Shown here one piece after another: positions 35,209 to 44,100 of a stretch of 46,668 nt of DNA. Below the pieces are notes generated by a model. That model saw only the letters and a list, made by a program, of their open reading frames with translations. It had not been told where the DNA came from and searched no databases. Made by a program: the position numbers and the translations under genes. The stretch comes from Nitrospinota bacterium (lineage in GTDB: Bacteria; Nitrospinota; Nitrospinia; Nitrospinales; VA-1): assembly GCA_009873655.1 (NCBI GenBank), contig WAIB01000020.1:1-46668 (forward strand), written 5' to 3'. Position 1 is the stretch's first letter. Every line of letters starts with the position of its first letter.

Positions 35209-35745
35209 ATGACCGATTCCAGTAACCAGGAAGATTTTAGAAAAATTTCAGAGATTCAGCAGCGGCTGGATATTCTGATAGAGCATGTGGAATCCCGTAA
35301 AGAAGGGCTTGAGGAAGAAATCCAGGAACATCTTCACGAATCTCTTGCCAATGCCCGTGATTCAATGGAACGGATTCAGGAAAACATTGCTCCCAAAGTA
35401 GAGAAAGCCATCCACACCAAGATGGAGGAAATCGACCGGAAAATGCGGAGGTTGAACGAAGACAGCCTGGAAGCCGTCCGGGAGGAACTGGAAAAAGCCA
35501 CACCGGGAATTTCAGAAAAAATTCTCGCAGATCTCGATAAGCTGGTTGCAGAGAACACCCGGTTTATAAAAATAGAAATACTCAATGAGATTAAAGAAGA
35601 GCTCAAGAAAACGGTTCAGTCCTCATTAACCCCTCTTGAAGAAAAACTCGAGCGTGAGCTGTCCTCGGCAAAAACCCTCTCTATGATTTCCATGGGTCTC
35701 GCAGCACTGGGCCTTTTAGGGGTGGCCTGGCTCTTGATAAGTTAG
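35209..35745 (+). CDS. Tail-anchored coiled-coil protein, unknown
   Basis: A 178-residue, highly charged protein. Residues about 10-150 are heptad-like helix rich in Glu, Lys and Arg (for example IQQRLDILIEHVESRKEGLE and EEIDRKMRRLNEDSLEAV). A single C-terminal membrane helix closes the protein (about 158-178, ISMGLAALGLLGVAWLLIS). This is the layout of a tail-anchored protein with a long cytoplasmic coiled coil. The ATG at 35209 is preferred over upstream codons, which encode an unlikely leader. No family recognised. It stands alone, divergent from xerC. Confidence 0.75.
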   Translation: MTDSSNQEDFRKISEIQQRLDILIEHVESRKEGLEEEIQEHLHESLANARDSMERIQENIAPKVEKAIHTKMEEIDRKMRRLNEDSLEAVREELEKATPGISEKILADLDKLVAENTRFIKIEILNEIKEELKKTVQSSLTPLEEKLERELSSAKTLSMISMGLAALGLLGVAWLLIS

Positions 35746-35820
35746 CACGACTGATTGCAAGGGAGCAGCGACCTCTCACTTGGCGGGTTCCGCTGCCGAG
35801 AAAAGTTGGATCGATTTTTT

Positions 35821-36229
35821 TCATTCGTGGGTTATTTGCCAGACATTTTTGGAGTTGTTTTGATGCATTTTGGTTAATAGATTTCTGCGCGCGTTCCTTT
35901 TTGGGTCGATCTCTATCAAGTGGTTTTTTATTATCCTGTTCATATCTGAGTCCTTATCCACTTTCCAGCCAGTTTTAGAATTCTTTTTTAGTCCGTCCCT
36001 GGAGCAGATTTCTGATTTTTCCATACCACCTTCAAATCCATTGGGGCTGGAAAGGGGGGCTTTTGGACGTTTTGCAGGGGAAGGAGATTGGTCCGAAATT
36101 TTGCCGGGATCATCCGGGAAATGTATTTTCCCGTTTTCATCGCGCTATTTATAGATTTTCGCGTCACTCATGTTGGGCAGACATATGGACAAGTACAACC
36201 GAAACAAGGATGGTTTTAAGGTGGAACAC
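35821..36229 (-). pseudogene. Decayed DUF4124-like exported protein gene (frameshift plus amber)
   Basis: A GTG at 36229, with AGAGGA five bases upstream, opens a signal-peptide-like frame VFHLKTILVSVVLVHMSA that stops after 21 codons. One base out of frame, a second frame (36171-35821) reads MSDAKIYK-stop-RDENGKIHFPDDPGK. The second frame matches the DUF4124 pattern YKWxDENGxxHFxD with the conserved Trp codon TGG changed to TAG (36145-36147). The frame then stays open for about 107 codons to QITHE. Two separate lesions make a pseudogene likely; amber readthrough is a less likely alternative. The ORF starting at 36024 is the longest intact remnant. Confidence 0.65.
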
Positions 36230-36238
36230 GATGTTCCT

Positions 36239-36412
36239 CTAAGTAATGAGCCAGAAGAGGAAAAAGAAGAGAAAGCTGGAGAGGATGACCTGCCACACAA
36301 AATCAAACTCAGGTCCCGTAAACAATATCAGGACGGATGCGGCACAGAGAATTAAGAATGCGATTATCAGCCGGGTTCTTTGTTTTAAAATTGGCTCAGG
36401 TTCTTGATCCAT
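36239..36412 (-). CDS. Small two-helix membrane protein (57 aa), unknown
   Basis: A 57-residue ORF beginning MDQEPEPILKQRTRL. After a charged N terminus come two hydrophobic segments (about residues 15-32 and 38-57), separated by TGPEFDF, ending in FWLIT. Composition and polarity, with basic residues before the first helix, are typical of a real small membrane protein. It starts 32 bp after the upstream gene stop, and the next decayed gene begins immediately after it with a ribosome site overlapping its stop codon, indicating an operon. The antisense ORF at 36170-36355 is its shadow. Confidence 0.65.
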   Translation of the reverse strand: MDQEPEPILKQRTRLIIAFLILCAASVLILFTGPEFDFVWQVILSSFLFFFLFWLIT

Positions 36413-36444
36413 GTTGTTTCAACCGCTAAGTAAAACCGGATTAT

Positions 36445-36912
36445 TTATAAAAACAGCCTTTTGATTTCTTCAACGGCAAGAATTTCTTCGGCTTCCTGCA
36501 AAACATCAGAAAAATCCAAATCGGATGACCCTTCGTCCTCGGGACTCAACTGAGGTGAAGAGTCAAAATAATTTCGAATATCTTCTTGTGAAAAGGTGTT
36601 CTTAATGGCGGCAACGAAATCTTTTAGAAAAAGCTCATAATGTTTTACCTGCTCAAGCGGAGTGCTGTAGTGTTCTTGAATGGCCAGGGCATAACTCATT
36701 TTTAAAGTCCGTCCCCCCTTGTTCAATGGGTGATTGTCGGAAGCCTCCTCACTTGGATAAAGAAACTGAAGTTTTTGCCGCGCTTTTTTAAGTTGCAGGA
36801 AGCTTCTGCCGAACTTTTCACCAATCAGGTAGGAAAGCCCGTTTTGAATCCCTTTCGTTTCGGAAACCTTCAAAGCTTCCTCACAAAACTCTTTAATCTG
36901 TGCGTTGTCCAT
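36445..36912 (-). CDS. Helical soluble protein, unknown function
   Basis: A 155-residue, mainly helical, acidic protein with no signal peptide. It has no motif I recognise. The middle contains KARQKLQFLYPSEEASDN and MSYALAIQEHYSTPLEQVKH, and the C terminus is acidic (SPEDEGSSDLDFSDVLQEAE). It is the first gene of a minus-strand set with the 57-residue membrane protein and the decayed DUF4124-like gene. Confidence 0.7.
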   Translation of the reverse strand: MDNAQIKEFCEEALKVSETKGIQNGLSYLIGEKFGRSFLQLKKARQKLQFLYPSEEASDNHPLNKGGRTLKMSYALAIQEHYSTPLEQVKHYELFLKDFVAAIKNTFSQEDIRNYFDSSPQLSPEDEGSSDLDFSDVLQEAEEILAVEEIKRLFL

Positions 36913-36990
36913 GATTTTTTAGTTCAGGTATTTACTAATGGTAATTATTCTTTGATTTGCCAAAGAAGTAAACCCATTTATGGGGCGATT

Positions 36991-37566
36991 TTATGGAATT
37001 TTTCCATAAATACGGGCGCATAAATAAGCCAGATACCGAGTCAAAGCGTGAACGAACGGCTCATTTCCCTTTACGGGCTGAATATAAATGAAATGCATAC
37101 CTGCGTCAATAGCTCCGCCATCCGTAATATAATTGTCGCCCACCATGCAAATTTTAGACGGATCCTGCAACTGCAGAAACTCCTTCATGGCGATTTCGAA
37201 TCCCTCCCGGTCGGGTTTGGGGGGGACATCGCTTACAATTTTGACCCCAAGCTTTTCAAAAGATTGAAACCGGTCTTCGAAAGCGTTGGTATAAATGGCC
37301 ACCTTTAATCCCTTTTGCAACATTTTTTGTACGTGCTCCAAAATAGATGTGTTGAATTCGCGTGTGTGGTGCGGACCCATCGTGCCATCGGCATCGATGA
37401 GGATGCCTTGCATTCCATCCTGCAGGAGTTTGCTCAGAGGAATTTCCTCGAATCGATTGAAGGCCAGATAGGTTGTTAACCGCGAAGGTTGGAAGAGGAG
37501 AGCCAGGGATCGGGAAATTTTAGCCCATGTAAGACCTTCTCTTGGACCGGTGTTTGTTTTCGACAT
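36991..37566 (-). CDS. YqeG-like HAD-superfamily (subfamily IIIA) phosphatase
   Basis: A 191-residue HAD hydrolase. Motif I is LIDADGTMG (Asp 58 and 60), the motif II region is VAIYTNAF, Lys of motif III is in PPKPDREGF, and motif IV is MVGDNYITDGGA. The N-terminal extension PSRLTTYLAFNRFEEIPL is as in YqeG/PGPMP-type proteins; relatives include phosphatidylglycerolphosphate phosphatase of this fold, so membrane phospholipid metabolism is possible. The basic C-terminal segment could touch the membrane. It is divergent from the next envelope gene pair. Confidence 0.82.
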   Translation of the reverse strand: MSKTNTGPREGLTWAKISRSLALLFQPSRLTTYLAFNRFEEIPLSKLLQDGMQGILIDADGTMGPHHTREFNTSILEHVQKMLQKGLKVAIYTNAFEDRFQSFEKLGVKIVSDVPPKPDREGFEIAMKEFLQLQDPSKICMVGDNYITDGGAIDAGMHFIYIQPVKGNEPFVHALTRYLAYLCARIYGKIP

Positions 37567-37632
37567 ACGATTATGCGATCATTCCTTTGATAATTGGAAA
37601 ACCATTATCCATTCCGTAAGTGGGGAATTCAA

Positions 37633-38640
37633 TTGAAAACCACTCCTGTCATTCTGGGAAGCCTGCTTCTTTTTTTCACAACCGTTTCGCCTGCCCCTGC
37701 GAAAACCGCCGAGCAGTGGTATGAACAGGCATTCGAACAGTCTCTCGACTCGCAGTATATGAAAGCGATTCAATCCTACCGACAGGCACTCCGACTCAAA
37801 AAAGACTGGGCCAAAGCGCATCATGGTCTTACTGTCATGTATTTCAAACTGAAAGACGGAGTCAAAGCGGCTCACCATTTACGCATGGCGAAAAAGTTTT
37901 ACCCGAAAGATGACAAGATTAACCGCGCCATAGTTCAACGGAACCTGGAAAAGACCTATGCCACGTTTGATCTCGATTCAAATGAATTCGAAGATTTGGA
38001 AAACCTTCGCCCGGCAGGCAAAAAGGAATCCTGGGTCCGTAATGGGAATGGTTTCCTGTTCGGTGAAAAAGGGTATTTATTTACGTTGCTGCATAATCTG
38101 GGTGAAGAGGATGAGGTGCGAGTCCGTTTTGCCAATCAGTCTGTCTATAAGGCAAAGGTCGTAAAGCGTTATATTGTCTATGACCTGGCTCTCCTGAAAC
38201 TGGATGTCGACTCTCCTCCACCGGGTCTGGCATTTGGAGATGCCTCTGTTTTTAGGGTGCAAGACCCCATCCGTTTTATCGACGCAAAAAATAAAGTGTT
38301 GACGGGAAAGATGGAAGCTTTGCGCGCTATTATGAACGATAAAAATATTTTTGAGTTGACCCTGAGCGGAAAGAGTGTTGAGGGAATGCCTCTGTTGAAT
38401 GCCCAAAACCAGGCTGTAGGCATCATACTTTCCCCGCCGGAGATTACCAAAAATTTTCAAGCTGCAGGGATGGCGCCAAAAGGAGAAATTGCCTTGAAAT
38501 CCTCTTATCTGAAGCGTGTATTTTCTTTATACATAAGTTCGCTGGAAGGACCCAGGAAAAGAGGAAAACGATCTGAGAAGAAGGAAAAAAAATCAGGTGA
38601 CCTGATTTCATCTCTCGCTGAGATCGAAATTCAAAAATAG
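37633..38640 (+). CDS. Exported TPR protein with degenerate trypsin-like (HtrA-type) domain
   Basis: A 335-residue exported protein. The TTG at 37633, with GGGGA six bases upstream, gives a clean signal peptide ending near SPAPA. Residues about 26-110 form TPR helices (EQWYEQAFEQSLDSQYMKAI, WAKAHHGLTVMYFKLKDGVK). Residues about 130-290 look like a trypsin fold: GNGFLFGEKGYLFTLLHNL (His position kept), YDLALLKLD (Asp kept), but the nucleophile region reads SVEGMPLLN where HtrA proteins have GNSGGPLLN, so Ser is replaced by Glu. It is probably a non-catalytic binding protein. The tail is very basic (KRGKRSEKKEKKSGD). Confidence 0.72.
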   Translation: MKTTPVILGSLLLFFTTVSPAPAKTAEQWYEQAFEQSLDSQYMKAIQSYRQALRLKKDWAKAHHGLTVMYFKLKDGVKAAHHLRMAKKFYPKDDKINRAIVQRNLEKTYATFDLDSNEFEDLENLRPAGKKESWVRNGNGFLFGEKGYLFTLLHNLGEEDEVRVRFANQSVYKAKVVKRYIVYDLALLKLDVDSPPPGLAFGDASVFRVQDPIRFIDAKNKVLTGKMEALRAIMNDKNIFELTLSGKSVEGMPLLNAQNQAVGIILSPPEITKNFQAAGMAPKGEIALKSSYLKRVFSLYISSLEGPRKRGKRSEKKEKKSGDLISSLAEIEIQK

Positions 38641-38651
38641 AAACGACTGTT

Positions 38652-39326
38652 ATGGGCAAAAGCTCAACCAAATTTGTTTTGGTTTTAAAATTCTTAATAG
38701 TGGGGGTTCTTTTATGTTATCCACTCCCTGTAAAGGCTTTTGAAATTAAACTGCAGATGACAGGAGATTTGGACTTCCCCGGAATTTTGAAAATGGATGC
38801 AGGAGTGGATAAAAAATTCGAGCGGCTGTGTTTCCTGGGCCAGGATGCATCGGGGTTGATCGACATTTCTTTTTTGGAAGCATTGGCCGAAAAAGGGATT
38901 CCTGAAGGCAACTACCAGGTCACCCAGGCCTTGCCCGATGAAAAATGGCCGACTCGTACATTCAGCCCCAACGGGGCATTGAGATTTTCTCCATTGCCAG
39001 ATATGCCAATAACCGTATTAAGTAAGTCAGGTAAAAATGGATTGGCCATTCACGCAAAAGACTTTTTTCCATTAGCCGGAAAACTCACAAAGAATCCTAA
39101 AATGATTTTGTTTTTCAGCGACCAGCTTTTTGAGAAATTGATCGAACGATGGGGGACCCTGAGAATCTCGAACTGGGATATGGGTCGATTTCAGGATTTT
39201 TATAAAAGAAACACCCGATCCCTGGACCAATGGAAAGTGCAGGTGGAAAAGGTGGCCCTGGAACCTGTGAAAAAGATTTGTGAACCTCTCAAAGTGCAAA
39301 GAAAACCCGGTGCGTCTCCCGAATAA
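38652..39326 (+). CDS. Exported protein, possibly a catalytically dead L,D-transpeptidase-like fold
   Basis: A 224-residue protein with a signal peptide (about residues 1-29, ending LPVKA). The C-terminal half has GLAIHAKDFFPLAGK and, 45 residues later, WGTLRISNWDMGRF. The second resembles the YkuD active-site motif SHGCIRLTNWDAL, with His and Cys replaced by Trp and Thr. If the match is right the enzyme has lost its nucleophile. The similarity is short, so the family is tentative. It starts 11 bp after the TPR/pseudoprotease gene, so the two are cotranscribed and may work together in the periplasm. Confidence 0.6.
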   Translation: MGKSSTKFVLVLKFLIVGVLLCYPLPVKAFEIKLQMTGDLDFPGILKMDAGVDKKFERLCFLGQDASGLIDISFLEALAEKGIPEGNYQVTQALPDEKWPTRTFSPNGALRFSPLPDMPITVLSKSGKNGLAIHAKDFFPLAGKLTKNPKMILFFSDQLFEKLIERWGTLRISNWDMGRFQDFYKRNTRSLDQWKVQVEKVALEPVKKICEPLKVQRKPGASPE

Positions 39327-39363
39327 AACTGCCGGGTGAGGAATAGGGCAGTTAAAACTTTTT
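39327..39363. terminator. Bidirectional intrinsic terminator
   Basis: AACTGCC (39327-39333) pairs with GGCAGTT (39347-39353), a perfect seven-pair stem with a 13-nt loop. On the plus strand AAAAC then five T follow; on the minus strand the stem is followed by TTATT. It sits between the convergent envelope gene and the DUF2231-like gene, and can end both transcripts. Confidence 0.7.
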
Positions 39364-39393
39364 CTACCCCTTCCCCACCTTGAACAGGCTGAT

Positions 39394-39942
39394 TCAATCA
39401 TCATCTTTGTCCTTATCCTTGTCTTTATCTTTATCTTTATCCTTATCATCATCGAACATGAACCGGCCTGAGTTCAGCATGGCCTGGTGTTCCTCAGGCA
39501 GGTGTGCGTTGGCCGCTCCATACTGATAAACGAGTTTTCCACCTGTATGGCCTGCATCCACTAATGGAATCACCGCAGCCAAGGCCAGGATGGCAACACC
39601 TAACCGAACCGCATGCCAATCTTTTCTTGCAAATCCGGCAAGGGAAAATAAGAACAGGCCTCCGGAAACCCAGAGGATCAACTCTCCCGCTTCTTCATGC
39701 TTTTCAATGACTCTTTCGGATACGACCTCTTCTACTTTTTCCTCATCTTCTTCTCCCATTTCAACCGCCACGTAAGACGAAACTCCATAGCCCAATGCCA
39801 GGACCGCAATCAAAACCCAGGCTTTAAGTTGCAAATGCCCTTGTTTTATGGCCCACCAAAATACAAGGGAAGCCAGAGGCAAAAGTATTCCTAAAACGAT
39901 AGGAAAATGAGCGGCAACTGGGTGCAACGGCAAATTAAACAT
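39394..39942 (-). CDS. DUF2231-like membrane protein with a (Asp-Lys)7 tail
   Basis: A 182-residue membrane protein with about four helices. The start LPLHPVAAHFPIVLGILLPL carries the His-Pro...His-Phe-Pro pattern of DUF2231-type proteins, and AGHTGGKLVYQYG later holds another conserved His; these could bind haem or metal, which is inference. The C terminus ends in seven Asp-Lys pairs flanked by DDD. That tail is encoded by seven tandem copies of a six-base unit. It lies opposite a membrane-bound LuxR-type regulator, a plausible but unproven pair. Confidence 0.75.
   Translation of the reverse strand: MFNLPLHPVAAHFPIVLGILLPLASLVFWWAIKQGHLQLKAWVLIAVLALGYGVSSYVAVEMGEEDEEKVEEVVSERVIEKHEEAGELILWVSGGLFLFSLAGFARKDWHAVRLGVAILALAAVIPLVDAGHTGGKLVYQYGAANAHLPEEHQAMLNSGRFMFDDDKDKDKDKDKDKDKDDD
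39406..39447. repeat. Hexanucleotide microsatellite (7 units) in coding sequence
   Basis: Seven in-frame copies of YTTRTC (TTTATC or CTTATC with two TTGTC-type variants) lie at the 3' end of the DUF2231-like gene and encode (Asp-Lys)7 on the minus strand. Such tracts can change length by slippage without shifting the frame, so the tail may vary between strains. Confidence 0.85.
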
Positions 39943-40067
39943 GGTAACCTCCTCTAGAAAAATTTATCTTGCAACCAGTTTTCGCCCAAAAATGAAATGC
40001 TTCCATCGGCACTTTGGGTTATGAAATTATCTTTTAGATTCAAATATTTATAGAGGCTATAGGTCAA

Positions 40068-40586
40068 ATGGAGGATAAGGGAAAACTCATTTTGGTGTTG
40101 AGTGGCATATTTTTCGTGCTGATCGGGGCCGACCTCCTCACGGATTATCTGAAAGGGGGAACCGGTGCACACGTCACTCTGGAAGGAGTCCTTTTGCTGG
40201 TCAGTGCCGCCATGTTTATTGTGGGGTTGAAGCAATTGAACGAAGCCCGGCAGGAAATAAAGTCTCTAAAGGTCAATGTTGAAAACCTCTCGGAAGAAAA
40301 AGACAGGTGGAAAGGAGAAACTCAGCAACTCCTGGCAGGACTTTCAGTGAAAATAGAAAATCAATTCAAACACTGGAACCTGACCCAGGCGGAAACGGAA
40401 GTGGGGTTCCTGTTGCTGAAAGGGTTTTCGTTGAAGGAAATCGCGGATGTCAGGGATACAAAGCTGAAAACCACTCAACAGCAGTCCCAGTCGATTTATC
40501 AGAAAACCGGGCTTGGCAGCCGGTCGGAACTCGCTGCTTTTTTTCTCGAAGACCTTCTTCCGCCCTCAGACTCCCAGTCGAAATAG
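40068..40586 (+). CDS. Membrane-anchored LuxR-type transcriptional regulator
   Basis: A 172-residue protein with two N-terminal membrane helices (about residues 6-24 and 37-54), a coiled-coil linker (about 57-90) and a C-terminal LuxR/GerE helix-turn-helix: LTQAETEVGFLLLKGFSLKEI followed by TTQQQSQSIYQKTGLGSRSEL. In standard proteins the first part reads LTxREREVLxLLxxGxSxKEIA and the recognition helix TVKxHxxxIYxKLGVxxR, so the fold is clear although several positions vary. It must act at DNA from the membrane. Upstream, 125 bp separate it from the divergent DUF2231-like gene. No signal-sensing domain beyond the helices is visible. Confidence 0.83.
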   Translation: MEDKGKLILVLSGIFFVLIGADLLTDYLKGGTGAHVTLEGVLLLVSAAMFIVGLKQLNEARQEIKSLKVNVENLSEEKDRWKGETQQLLAGLSVKIENQFKHWNLTQAETEVGFLLLKGFSLKEIADVRDTKLKTTQQQSQSIYQKTGLGSRSELAAFFLEDLLPPSDSQSK

Positions 40587-40588
40587 TT

Positions 40589-40900
40589 TTACTTCAGAAA
40601 AATTCTTTTGCAGGTGGATATATTCTCTTCCCTTTTTATTTCACATTTGCGCTGTTTCTTGAAAATAGTGTGAGTCGGTCCGGTATGAGATTTTATGGAC
40701 TTATTGAGTCCTGTTGTGCAGGTGGTAAATTGTTTTTTGGCGGAAAGAAGACAGGATTTGTAATTGTTGAGAACAGGCACCCTTGCCACAACTGCCGTTG
40801 GTTCAGGTTCAGCCTGGGCAATTTTCGTCTCATTTTGATCGGAGACACCCGGTACGCTGATCAAAAATCCCAACAAATAGAGTTTTAAAAATTCTGTCAT
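40589..40900 (-). CDS. Small exported Cys-containing protein, unknown
   Basis: A 103-residue ORF with an N-terminal hydrophobic leader (LKLYLLGFLISVPGVS) and a basic mature part containing four Cys: SCLLSAKKQFTTC and KCEIKREENISTC, two pairs with spacing 10-12, suggesting two disulfides. No family recognised. AAGGGT lies seven bases before the ATG, a fair ribosome site. It converges with the LuxR-type gene with a two-base gap. A longer plus-strand frame across this stretch (40307-40888) is considered a shadow. Confidence 0.55.
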   Translation of the reverse strand: MTEFLKLYLLGFLISVPGVSDQNETKIAQAEPEPTAVVARVPVLNNYKSCLLSAKKQFTTCTTGLNKSIKSHTGPTHTIFKKQRKCEIKREENISTCKRIFLK

Positions 40901-41130
40901 TTTATTTACCCTTGAGGTTTAAATGACAAAGCTTTGAACAATATGAGCAAAGGGGAAAGTCAGGATTTCTTATGGGAACCCAAAGCTCTCTTAATAGATT
41001 ATTGCAGTAAATCTAGTATAGGTCCGGAAGGGTTTGGTCGCAAAGATTTTTTTTAGTTTTTCACAGTTTTTCCCCAAACCCAGGTCGGACTGTTAGATTT
41101 CCCTGGGCCGTGGCGGGGTAGAATCAAGGG
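40901..41130. other. Intergenic stretch without a supported gene
   Basis: This 230-bp gap lies upstream of the small exported protein and downstream of the dnaE2-like gene, both minus strand. It holds a 37-codon plus-strand ORF (40943-41056) without a ribosome site and a weak stem CCCAGG...CCTGGG (about 41080-41106) with a long loop. I see no convincing RNA gene or promoter. Confidence 0.5.
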
Positions 41131-44100
41131 CTAACTTATTGAATTTAATGTTTTCTTGAACAAAGAGCCCAGCCACAGGGCAGTCAAGGTTCGGTTGCCA
41201 CTATCGTTTTCAATTCTGCCTTTGACGATGAAGGGACCTTTATCTGCGAGGACGTGTCCGAACTGTTGATAGATTTTAGGGAACAAGGTGACCTCAAATA
41301 TTCCCGTTGGGTCCTCAAGGCTGATAAATTTCATCAGCTCTCCCTTGGCGGTGCGGGTGCTTTTGTAAGTGACAAGGATTCCCAGCATGGTCACCAGGCT
41401 GCGGCTGGCTTTCCCCATATCTTTTGCTCGTGTAAAACCCTCCGGCCAATGCTCGTTTGTGATTCCATACAAAGCCATCGGGTGGGCCGTTGCCGTTAAT
41501 TCAAGCGCATTGATTTCGGCCAGCAGCTTTTCTGTTTCCGGAGGATCGGGGAATTCGGGGAGGGGTTCCATATCCAGGGGCAGCGAACTTTGTGTTCTGT
41601 CTGGTGGACTTTTCCGGTGCCACAGAAGTGCTTCGATAAACATGGAGGGACGTGACAGTCCAAGACCATCGAGCGCACCGCAGTGGATGAGTGTTTCCGC
41701 TTCAGATAAGTCCGGTACGATGCGTGTCAGAAAATCGTTGAGGGACGCAAACATCTCTTTCTTTCTGGCTTTTGCAATTCGGTCGATGGTACCGCGACTC
41801 AGTCCCCGTACCTGCATCAGTCCAATCCGGATCGTGTCTGATCGTTCGGCAAAAAACTCACAACGACTATGGTTGATGTGTGGAGGCAGGATGACGATCC
41901 CCAGGCGCCGGGCTTCTTCCGTGTAGGCGCAGGCATCGTAAAACCCACCTTCGTTTGTGAGCACGGCGGCCATGAACTCTGCTGGATAATGTGCTTTAAG
42001 ATAAGCCGCCCGGCAGGAGACCAATGCGAACGAGGCTGAATGCGCTTTACAAAACGAATACCCGGCGAAGCTGTCGATATGCCGCCAGATTTCGTTTCGA
42101 ACCGTTTCCGGCACCCCGTTTTCCCTGGCTCCTCTCAAGAACCGTTCGCGATACGTTTCCATACGTTCCCAGTCGCGTTTTTTGCTCATGCATTTTCTCA
42201 AACCTTCTGCCTCGCCGAGGCTCATACCCGCTACCGCGTGCGCTACTTTAAGCACGTCTTCCTGGTAAATCATGATGCCGTAAGTTTCAGAAAGCACTTC
42301 TTTCAACTTGGGATGTAGGTAGGTGACCACTTCTTTTCCGTTATGACGTTTGATATAGGCCTGCATCATACCGCTGGACGCGACCCCTGGACGGATGATG
42401 GAACTCGCGGCGGTCAGCTTCTCAAACGAATTCACACGAAGCTTTTGCAGCAGGTTGCGCATTCCCGGGCTTTCAATATAGAAACAGCCCATGGTTTTTC
42501 CTTCGCGTATCAAAGCCCGGGTTGCCGGGTCGGTCACTGGATCGATGCATGAAAAATCAATTTTTTCCCGAACAGCGTTGACGGTGTCGATTTCAACCGC
42601 AAGCCCTCGTTGTGCGAGCAGGTCGATTTTCAGCAGTCCCAGATCTTCGACGGGATACATGTCGTATTGAGTGACTTCAAATCCTTTCGGTGTTTTTTGC
42701 AGTGGAATCAGGTCGGTGATCGGTTTTGTGCTGACGACGAGTCCTCCACAATGAATCGAGATGTGGCGCGGCAGTCCGGCAATCTTTTTTGCGGCAGCGA
42801 TCATGTCGCAATACGGAGGGTCTTCGAAAGGAAGATTCCGGCATTCGGGAATGGTGTCGCGTATGGCTTCAAGATTCTGCAGGTCGGCGGAATGGGGCAG
42901 ACGCCGGGTGATCCGGTCGATATCGGTAATGGAAAAGCCGAGGGCCTTGCCCGCCTCCCGCAATGCAGACCGGCTGCCGAGATGGGTATGGGTTGAGATC
43001 AAGGCAACGTTTTTATATTTGTCAAAGACATATTGAATCATTTCATCGCGGCGGTTCCAGGGAAAATCGATGTCAATGTCCGGGAAGTCCTCGCGCTGTT
43101 CGTGCAGGAACCGCTCAAAGTAAAGATTGTTTTCGATCGGGTCCACTTCTGTGATGTTGAGCGACCGGCACACGAGACTGTTTGCAGCCGAACCGCGACC
43201 CACCGTGGGAATGCCGCGCCGATGCGCTTCACGAACAATGTCCCACACCAGAAGAAAATAAGACGCGAACCGCATCTTCTCAATGATGTTCAATTCGTAT
43301 TGCAAACGCTGGCGAACGCGTGTGTTGATAGAACGGTATTGTTTGTGGACTCCCTGCCAGGCGAGATGGCGTAAATGCCCGATATGTGTTTGACCGGGAG
43401 AAAGGTCAAAAGGGGGAAACTGTAACTGGCCGATAGGGAGTGTCATGTCGCATTGCTCGGCAACGCGACAGGTGTTTTTTAACGCCTGCGGAATGTAACG
43501 GTAGAGACGTTTCATGAGGGACTCCGGTTTTAACCAGGCCTCGCGATGGGCCGTGTCTGTTGAATGCAGACAGGGGGTGTTGAGACGAATGGCAGTTAAG
43601 AGCCTGTGTGTTTCCCAGTCCTCGGGCTCCGGAAAAAAAAACCGGCTCGAAGCCACCAGCGGAATGCGATGTTTTTGTGAAAACTCCCAGCGTTGAACTT
43701 CACCACTTTGCCAGGGTATGAGTTCGATTCCCAGGTTGCGACCTCCACGCGCTTTTGCCACCGTGTCGATGATTCCCAGAGACGGGCTTAAAATGATCAC
43801 TTCGTCGTTGCAATGGCGAAGCCGTGAAGCCAGGGAGAAGTTGGATTTCAGATTACGGTCTGTGACGACCCGGCACACTTCGCCAAAACCCTGCAGGTTT
43901 TTTGCGAGCAGGACCGCGTGGGCTCCGGTTTTGGGATCGTCGACTTCGGCTCCGAATATCGGGCGAATGCCATGAGATAAAGCCGCTTTCTGGAAATCCA
44001 CCACGCCGTAAGTTGCGTTGGTGTCGGTCAAAGCCAAAGTGGAGAACTTCATATCCACCGCTTTTTGGACGAGACTTTCGACACTCGCCGTCCCGCGTAG

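Noticed and set aside
36170-36355. 61-codon plus-strand ORF, acidic and basic
   Set aside because: Antisense to the 57-residue two-helix membrane ORF, which is the more protein-like reading.
40307-40888. 193-codon plus-strand ORF
   Set aside because: Its first half overlaps the LuxR-type regulator in another frame and its second half is antisense to the small exported protein; no coherent domain.
40943-41056. 37-codon plus-strand ORF
   Set aside because: No ribosome site, no membrane segment or motif, and it ends in a T-rich run.
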